Shown here piece after piece: positions 63,738 to 64,000 of a stretch of DNA of 64,000 nt. Position 1 is the stretch's first letter; each line of letters starts with the position of its first letter. Source of the stretch: an uncultured Pseudomonadota bacterium. GTDB lineage: Bacteria > Pseudomonadota > Gammaproteobacteria > Steroidobacterales > Steroidobacteraceae. The DNA is taken from the NCBI GenBank assembly GCA_903832085.1, contig CAIKZZ010000046.1:26108-90107 (forward strand), read 5' to 3'. The notes below the pieces were generated by a model. The model saw nothing but the letters and a program-made list of their open reading frames with translations. It had not been told where the DNA came from and searched no databases. The position numbers and the translations under genes were made by a program.

Positions 63738-64000
63738 ATGGACGAGAGCGAAATTCAATCTATCAACCGTCGCGGCGTGCTGCTACTGGCAGCTGCTGCG
63801 GGAGCTACCTTGTCAGTTCCCAGCCTAGTGCTGGCAGGTGGTAGCAAGGCAAGCCCGCCCGCCCATAGCGGTGATCCGTCCATGGGGCACGCTGCGATTG
63901 AAACCCAACGGGCCGACGCTATCCCTCACTCTGTGAAAGTCAAAGGGCATAGCGCAGAAATAGCCATGGCTCCGCGCGCTGCTTTTGCAGTGAATGACTC
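63738..64000 (+). CDS. Tat-exported protein of unknown function, 3' end missing
   Basis: The open frame runs off the window after 87 codons. It starts after GATCGGAGCGCC (ribosome binding site GGAG) and opens with a twin-arginine-like signal: INRRGVLLLAAAAGATLSVPSLVLAGG, with Arg-Arg before a hydrophobic core and an A-x-A-like cleavage region at about residue 33. The mature part seen so far holds several His and Met (HSGDPSMGHA, VKVKGHSAEIAMAPRA). Tat signals usually mark cofactor-carrying periplasmic enzymes; the family cannot be named from this fragment. Confidence 0.78.
   Translation, partial: MDESEIQSINRRGVLLLAAAAGATLSVPSLVLAGGSKASPPAHSGDPSMGHAAIETQRADAIPHSVKVKGHSAEIAMAPRAAFAVND

Noticed and set aside
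1..64000. Search for CRISPR arrays, insertion sequences, integrases and rRNA genes.
   Set aside because: No regularly spaced direct repeats, transposase or integrase frames, or rRNA signatures were seen.

Overview
The window is a gene-dense, GC-rich bacterial chromosome segment with no mobile element, rRNA operon or CRISPR array. Its proteins and gene order are gammaproteobacterial: the spc/alpha ribosomal operons, miaB-ybeZ-ybeY-corC-lnt, leuS-lptE-holA-nadD-rsfS-rlmH, maf-rng-yhdP-nit-tldD, darP/pmbA, the zapA-6S RNA locus with ygfB-pepP-ubiH-ubiI, and coq7 near a Crp/Vfr-type regulator. The order maf-rng-yhdP-nit-tldD plus darP/pmbA resembles Pseudomonas and Xanthomonas-like lineages more than enterics, so a free-living gammaproteobacterium near Xanthomonadales, Nevskiales or Steroidobacterales is my best guess (inference; no 16S rRNA gene is present).

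Layout. 1-5344: end of spc operon (rpmD, rplO, secY, rpmJ), an alpha-operon promoter, rpsM-rpsK-rpsD-rpoA-rplQ and a strong terminator. 5378-11560: pepQ, a small Ala/Pro-rich lipoprotein, a GNAT acetyltransferase, uvrA and ssb around an AT-rich intergenic dyad. 11698-16886: miaB, ybeZ, ybeY, corC, lnt with overlapping ends. 16981-18177: class I aminotransferase. 18340-28967 and on to 35321: leuS, lptE, an HEAAH protein, a PCu(A)C copper chaperone, an S10 peptidase, holA, nadD, rsfS, rlmH, maf, rng, yhdP, nit1, tldD. 35342-43238: an AAA-FHA fusion ATPase, purK, purE, darP, pmbA, a cystathionine gamma-synthase family enzyme overlapping a leaderless BtuF-like protein, and purC. 43345-49808: djlA, a MbcA/ParS-like orphan antitoxin homologue, rpe, a Crp-like regulator with an acidic tail, coq7, rplM-rpsI, tRNA-Gln, a DSD1-like PLP enzyme, rpiA. 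49918-51723: a 21-residue lysine-rich mini-ORF followed by two GNRA-loop hairpins, an EVE-domain gene, 6S RNA, zapA and a zapB-like coiled coil. 51783-59658: ygfB, pepP, ubiH, ubiI-like, a small membrane protein, phhB and ispG on the other strand, and an FAD-linked oxidase. 59714-64000: TPR-sulfotransferase, GFA protein, methyltransferase, and an AT-rich boundary leading into a truncated Tat-exported protein.

Functionally this is a housekeeping region: translation and secretion, purine synthesis (purC, purE, purK), ubiquinone synthesis (ubiH, ubiI-like, coq7), isoprenoid precursors (ispG), outer-membrane biogenesis (lnt, lptE, yhdP), RNA and ribosome maturation (rng, ybeY, rlmH, rsfS, miaB), and the TldD/TldE protease pair. 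Translational coupling through 4-bp overlaps is common, and several of these overlaps use TTG as start (TTGA). The points most worth a second look are the Lys-rich mini-ORF/GNRA hairpin unit, the MbcA/ParS-like orphan, the AAA-FHA fusion, the cytosolic BtuF-like protein coupled to a PLP enzyme, and the basic N-terminal extension of RsfS.
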